Origin: Bolinopsis microptera
Taxonomy: Eukaryota; Ctenophora; Tentaculata; Lobata; Bolinopsidae
Assembly (NCBI RefSeq): GCF_026151205.1
Contig: NC_087078.1
Location: 12,631,118-12,695,117, forward strand
Direction: 5' to 3'
DNA length: 64,000 nt
In this document: positions 58,503 through 64,000 of the stretch, one piece after another
How the letters are laid out: every line of letters starts with the position of its first letter
Position numbering within the stretch: the stretch's first letter is position 1
The notes under the pieces: generated by a model
Database searches by the model: none
Told to the model about the DNA's origin: nothing
What the model saw: the letters and a program-made list of their open reading frames with translations, nothing else
Translations under genes and position numbers: made by a program

Positions 58503-59802
58503 TTACTGGGCCGCGCTCAGCCTGTCATTCCGCATAATCTCTATCCATCTCTATGTTTATGAACATGATAGCCTGAGGTCCCCAGGTAAGTCGTGACTGT
58601 CATGATTAACTAAGTTACAGGGGAGCCGCGCGTTGTTCACCTAACTATGTGCTTTCGGCTTCGCGCCACTTCAAGCACAAGGGCTAGGGCTCTGTGCAAC
58701 GCACAAACAGCGGTGCTTATTATGCTGGCATTATTATGCTTATTATGCTGGCATGGCTACCCAGGAAAAGTTACCGGCTGGTGGTGGTACTAGAGTTGGT
58801 TTAATTTAAACAAACGGCTTGACCTCGCGCGCGACAACAAGCATGATTTGCACGCGTGGCGTATTCCAATGTTCAGGCAGCTACCACGTGACACAATTCA
58901 GCCAACCAGAGTACAGGAATCCGCAAAGTTAAAGTTGCAAACTTTTGATCGGCCCGAAAAGGGGACTTTTCTGGAGATTTTGAGATAACTCAACAATTAC
59001 GTTGTCTTGAATTTTCCTCCGGGAGAGGTAACGTTACTTTTAAAAGAGGAACATGTTACAAAAAACCGGAAGTCTCCAACTCTTTTACTTTCAAAGTTAA
59101 GCCCCATCCGGTCAGGGTTCCTGGGTGCAGCTGGCTGACGCCGAGTAGGGTGTTTTGGCCGTTCTAACTTAAGACTTTTATGAATTAAAGCAGCCGTATT
59201 GATCTTCCAAACCTACAACTTTCAAGGGCTAGAATTCGCTGTATTTTGCCGTTAAAACACAACTTGTACTGTTTAACTTCATGATTGGGCCGTAATTCAA
59301 AAGTGAAAAGCAAATTGGCAAGAAGTGGTGCTCACGGTCTCACTTAACGTCACTTATCGCTCAGTTAAGAGCAACCATGGTCTGAGCGACAGACAGCCTG
59401 CAGGCATATGATCCGGATACGAAATATCCTTGTGTTCGGCATTTAATAGCCCTAATTGGTTACTTCGTTATACATTTTCTGTTTAATAGTTCATGTTTTT
59501 GATTCACGATGTAAATCCTTCGCTGTTCGCATCTCACCGATTTGTGGTTGCGAGAAGCATTATTGGATGCGCGTGCGACCCAATAGTGCATCGCGCTACA
59601 ATTCTTAACGGGTGATACTCGTAAAATATTTGTTCCATATAGGACCGTCGACGAGTCCAACTCCAAACTCGGCGCGCGTCCTGTTAGGTTAATGTAAACC
59701 TACAATACAATTCATGTTCCTATTACCTGGGGACCCCAGGCTATTATGTTCATAAGCATAATAAAGATTCGGCGGAATGACAGGCTTAGCGCCGCCCAGT
59801 AA
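58503..59802. mobile_element. Inner copy of the nested MITE pair
   Basis: Left arm TTACTGGGCCGCGCTCAGCC, then TGTCATTCCGC and GAGGTCCCCAGGTAA (58503-58590). Right arm 59722-59802 is the inverse: TTACCTGGGGACCCCAGGCT to GGCGGAATGACAGGCTTAG and GCCGCCCAGTAA. Arms are about 80-88 bp. No target duplication was resolved. Confidence 0.65.
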
Positions 59803-59867
59803 TGTTTCTATGCACTATGGTAAAGTATCTTTCAAGTAGATCATAGATAGGACAATAAAGTAATTAC

Positions 59868-59942
59868 GGCCAGGTAGCGTAGTTGGTTAATCATCGGATT
59901 TGTAATCGTGAGATTGCGAGTTCGAAACCCACTGCCTGCCTA
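59868..59942 (+). ncRNA. tRNA-Thr-like SINE head
   Basis: GGCCAGGTAGCGTAGTTGGT begins a tRNA-like stretch with a TTTGTAA loop (anticodon TGT, threonine-like), GAGTTCGAAACCC as B box and CTGCCTGCC at the 3' side, which partly pairs with the 5' end. T-stem pairing is poor. Shared sequence with 45163 indicates a SINE family, with a unique body downstream to about 60100. Confidence 0.5.
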
Positions 59943-61136
59943 GTCGTGGGGTGAGTGTCGTCGACATTCAGCTAAAGATCCTGAGTGGTCTATGCAGCCC
60001 CCCGGTCTACTCAGCCGAATATTCGAGAAATCGTGTGTGAGGGTTAAATGTAGGTAGTGCGCCATCGACAGTGAGCCGCGCGTGCCGACTGTAGGATGGT
60101 TTTTAGTGCTAATTTCGGCCAGCACAATTTTCTTCAAACAAATAGATATTGAGTATCCTTCCCGACCTCCAATTGCAACAAAAATTGGTAAGCTTACTCA
60201 TAGACTTACAAGGGAAGTGTCCATGTCCGAAAAATTTAAAGCATATCCAACCATCAGACATTATGTAACAGCTAAAAGCAGCGTATTTTGCCCCATTTTG
60301 ATCACTATATCAACTCCGATATCCACCAAATTTTTCGGACAGTTGTGAAAGCCCTATTGGAAGGTCGTCGCCAATTTCCAGAATGATCTCATTTTAGGAA
60401 GTGGAGATATATCCGAATAATACGACAAAAAATGGTCAAATTTGGACGAATTTGGTCAAATTACGCGACTTTTACAGCTACTTTTGCTCCAAAAGCCGCG
60501 CACCATCAAATATGGCACCTAGGCGAAACTCACTGATCTTTCCAAAAAGGTATGACAAATTTGGTATTGTGAAAATTCTCACAGTCTCTAGAAAACAGTG
60601 TTGATTCACGATGTCAATCCTTCGCATCTCGCCGATCTGCATACGTGGTTGCGAGAAGCATCATTGGATGCGCGCGCGCGACCCAGTAGTGCATCGCGCT
60701 ACAAAAAACAGTGGTACAAAAATTTTTAAAATCCGAGCAAGTTTATTTTTATCGTGCACCCTTTATATTATTAAACGAGAAGCTGTCCATTACAGCGAAG
60801 TCTCGGGCGTAGAAAATATGGTACACACTACCTTAACCGTCACTGGCCTAATTAAATCCTTCGGCTTCCTGTAATTGGCTAGTTACACTTGTGTAACAAT
60901 GTGGCTGTTGGAATACTCCGAAGTAAAATAAGTGTGAGATAAAAATTTGTCATACGTTGTATAACCCGCCGCGCACGAAGTGCGCGTCTCCCCCTGTATC
61001 GTCAGGACCTAGTGAAACGACCGTGGGTGTCACAACGTGATACAAGTAATTATCACTTTTGTATCCTTACCTGGGGACCCCAGGCTGTTATGTTCATAAA
61101 GATTTGGCGGAATGACAGGCTGAGCGCCGCCCAGTA

Positions 61137-62675
61137 ATTGTATCCTGGTGTGCTTATTATCTTTATTATCTTTATGCAATCTTGACGGATGTTACTCACT
61201 ATTCGTCTAAATTTTTTCGAAGTAGCGTGCGCTGCTTTCTTTTCGAAATGTTGGCCCGATGGCACGAGCTACGAAGTAGCGCGCGCCGGGCCAGATCACA
61301 ATCACATCATTGAAACCACTGGTTTGTGTTTGAGAGGATTGAAAATTTATCGGCGCACGGTTATCACAAGTCTGTTGTCTGTATCATGTATCCTGTCATC
61401 ACTCCTGGAGTAATGGATATTATATGTTTATTTCAATAAATATAATAATCAGTAAATTATAATAGAATCTTGTCTTCTTTCAGCTCACTCTTCTGAAACC
61501 TCTTCCTCTACATTCTCAACCTCATCATCAACTTCCTAATCTTCATCATCAACATCATCACCCCTGTCTTTATCACAAGTCTGTGAGTAAAAGATATTGA
61601 CTGATACCCTTGGAGCTCTATATGCAATACATAGTCTGGACGTTTATGAGAGTTACAATTTTCCATAATACCAATGATATAGAGCCCAGATCCTTGGATT
61701 AGAAAAGTCCAATCTCACCACTCACAGTCACTGCGAGATTGCATATGGCTGTGGATACAGTCTGGCCAGATTAGTCTTATGATTATCAGAAATGTGTTTT
61801 TGTTGGTTACAATTCTGTCCGTCCAATTTCCCATCCGCTTGTCTTTCTTCTCTCAGTTCACAGTTGTGACAGAATTGTAAATGAACAAAATCCTTATAAT
61901 TATATATGATATGTTTGATTTCTTGTTATTGTTTGTCATTCAAATTTGGTAGACGGCCCAACGTTAATGTTGCTCTTGCTATGTGTTGGTTCAGCCGAAT
62001 TAATTATTATGTAATCAAGATTATTTTTCTCTTTTAGTAAGTTGTCATGTTAAGCAACTTATATTGCAGTACCATTTATCAGTTAGTATATCAAAATATG
62101 TCATTGTAATTTTGCATGTCTGAAATGTAACACTTGATTTATATAGGAAAACAAATTTAAATTTTGGTATTTATTAATAACAATCAAAACATATCATATT
62201 TTTATTTGAAAATTCAATTAATTATTATATATGCAAATCAAGCGTTACATTTCAGCCATGCAAAATTACAACATTGACATATTTTAATATTCTAATTAAA
62301 AAATGGTGCTACAATATAAGTTGCTTAATTTTTGGCCGGATGACAACTAACTAAAAGATAAATAACATAAAAATAAATCCGTGCGTTGGTTGGCTGCCTC
62401 AGTAGTCAGTAAGGTGAATAATTTAAGCTTGAAGGTGCGCTGCGCATTTACAGAATTATATATAATATTAATAATTAACTGAGTTTTCAAATTAATTCCC
62501 TAAGCTCACCATACACATATAAAGGAAAACAAAATTGTTTAAAATGGAACATATCCTGTCATCACTCCTGGAGTAATGGATATTATATGTTTATTTCAAT
62601 AAATGGAACATGAAACTTTTTAAGCCAAAAATTATTACAAAACATGCAATGTGAAAGGTCCTTTTCGACCTCTTT
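61137..62675. other. Unassigned, with a 52-bp direct repeat and a hairpin
   Basis: A segment beginning TCCTGTCATCACTCCTGGAG and ending TTTCAATAAAT occurs at about 61391-61442 and again at about 62554-62605, near-identical, 1.16 kb apart. Between them, arms of about 110 bp at about 62035-62150 and 62228-62350 form an inverted repeat (AAGCAACTTATATTG against CAATATAAGTTGCTT). No gene is recognised. Confidence 0.5.
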
Positions 62676-63093
62676 GGGGCCATCTACTTAGGACATCCAC
62701 CAAAATCACAGATTTTCAGACCACCCCCCTCCCCCTCTCCGGATGTGTCCGAATTTTCAAAACCAACCCCCTCCCCTGGACGTCCGGATTATCAGCTACT
62801 TTTGACAGTACAAATAAAACCAACTCAAATGAATTGTTAATAAAATGTGTAGTTACTTCTAAAATAGACAATAATACATTTAGTGTCAAACAAGTTTAGT
62901 ACAGTTACATGTAAGTACATTTAAGTACTCGTTTAAAATACAGGGATCTAAACTTACAGAGTAACTAGTGTCAAAGAGTTAAAATAAATGGGACCTTTTC
63001 GTTAACCAACCCCTCCCCTCCCTCTGTCCGGATTTGTCCGAAATTCCAAAACCACCCCCTTCCTATTTGCTGGACGTCCTAAGTAGATGGCCT
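62676..63093. mobile_element. ~420-bp MITE with GGCCATCTACTTAGGACATC ends
   Basis: Left end GGCCATCTACTTAGGACATC, right end GGACGTCCTAAGTAGATGGC, reverse complements with one mismatch. CTCTTTGG on the left and CTCTTTTG on the right could be an imperfect 8-bp duplication. Inside are C-rich runs and TCCGGA motifs. A half copy lies at 57640-57930. Confidence 0.8.
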
Positions 63094-64000
63094 CTTTTGT
63101 ATTGTATTCATTTTATTGAAATTGATATCATAATGCTTTTTTTTTTAACTGTAGATTCTATTAGTTCTTAAAATAAAAAATGACCGTATAGTTCACAATT
63201 ATCTGCGGAAATGTAATTTACTACCCTTAGCAAAGGAGATGCAGCACCAAGTTGTATTAATGTAACCATGGACTATCCTTTTGTAAAGGACATTCATCAC
63301 TGCTGGCTTGTGTCATCCTTTACATTAAATAAAACTCTGACGGTCCACAAGAACACTCTTCCCTCCAGCGCAAGTAAGTTTCTTGTCAACCTCTTAAATA
63401 TAATAATCTGTAGAAATGTACTTACAAGTTATCACTTATTATTTTCATCAGAATGTTTTACTGTAGCTTAAAAAAAGGAGAACCAAGCAGTATTAATATT
63501 ACCTAGCATGCCATTCCCTCCTCGCGAATTCGTTCCACTTCCATTTTGGAGCACTTGTCATGAATAAGCAAGATGGTTAACAAGCAGTTCACATCAAATC
63601 ATGTCAGACTAAAATCTCATGTATAATCATTGGAACTATGAGCAGATTCAATGGAATAGCACCATCATAACCATGGTTCCATAAATTTTGGATGTTGCAC
63701 AGTGTGCCCAGAGGCTGCGAAAAGTAAAATTGGGCTCGTGGGCACACTGTGTGTTGGTAAAGGAGACCATTGCAACCACTTCGCACCATACCATTGCATC
63801 AATACCCAGAGTAAGTCAAGTAGCCACAGAAAAGCTGACATTGAGTTGTGCTAACAGAACCTCTGAGAAGACATTTAAAATGAATTTGGTTTTACTTAAA
63901 CTGATGGTTTACTAAATTCACACTATTGGCTTAACTTGGTAGCAAAATGGTAAATAAGAAATCGAAACGATCTCTATTTCAGATATTTTTGATCTCTATT
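63094..64000. other. Unassigned right edge
   Basis: Short frames at 63268-63471 (a GCAAGTAAGT donor-like site at about 63369-63378) and 63688-63830 (GAGTAAGT donor-like site near 63809) could be exons, but the products are not recognised. An inverted repeat pairs GCACAGTGTGCCC (about 63698) with GGGCACACTGTGTG (about 63740). Confidence 0.25.

Larger units (their letters stand above)
58136..61136. mobile_element. Outer copy of a nested MITE pair
   Basis: The left arm (58136-58265, GTTACTTGGCCGCCC... to GAGGTCCCCAGGTAA) and right arm (61068-61136, TTACCTGGGGACCCCAGGCT to GCGCCGCCCAGTAA) are inverted repeats. A second pair lies inside at 58503 and 59802. A roughly 100-bp segment starting TTGATTCACGATGT occurs inside both elements, at about 59500-59600 and 60602-60705. 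The outer element also holds the SINE at 59868. No protein is recognised. Confidence 0.55.

Overview
The window is AT-rich animal nuclear DNA: GT-AG introns of a few hundred bases, conserved metazoan genes on the + strand, and a heavy load of nested transposable elements, tRNA-like sequences and minisatellites. The retroelement types point to an early-branching invertebrate such as a cnidarian, but no gene in the window proves the species (inference).

Layout. 1-7.5 kb: a PHD/endonuclease/reverse-transcriptase LINE split by a nearly intact Penelope-like element with an N-terminal GIY-YIG nuclease (Naiad type). 8.2-18.1 kb: one decayed copy of a second retroelement family (RT plus a zinc-finger/nuclease-like C-terminus), cut into four blocks by an unidentified insert, by an antisense LINE that itself holds a 610-bp hAT-like MITE, and by a 2.7-kb fold-back element. 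18.3-27.6 kb: LINE debris, a MITE with an expanded internal repeat, a 3.1-kb minisatellite, a 289-bp hAT-like MITE and another antisense copy of the second family. 28-40 kb: minisatellites, polypyrimidine DNA and mostly unassigned sequence.

40.8-57.4 kb is the genic part, all + strand: a small possible DMAC1-like reading frame, a 1.36-kb palindromic MITE with TTAA ends, a four-exon RNA polymerase III subunit gene (POLR3H/RPC8, 197 aa), a C2H2 zinc-finger gene split by a LINE, an eleven-exon mitochondrial AFG3/paraplegin-family gene (542 aa) and a five-exon gene possibly of MADF/BESS type with a nested MITE at its third exon. 57.6-64 kb returns to MITEs, repeats and unassigned DNA.

The most notable gene is the AFG3-family one. 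Its exons join in frame and its ATPase motifs are intact, but the metalloprotease motif HExxH is replaced, the pore-loop aromatic residue is lost, and no transmembrane segments are encoded: it looks like a soluble mitochondrial AAA+ pseudoprotease. All boundaries were read by eye; no database search or alignment program was run.
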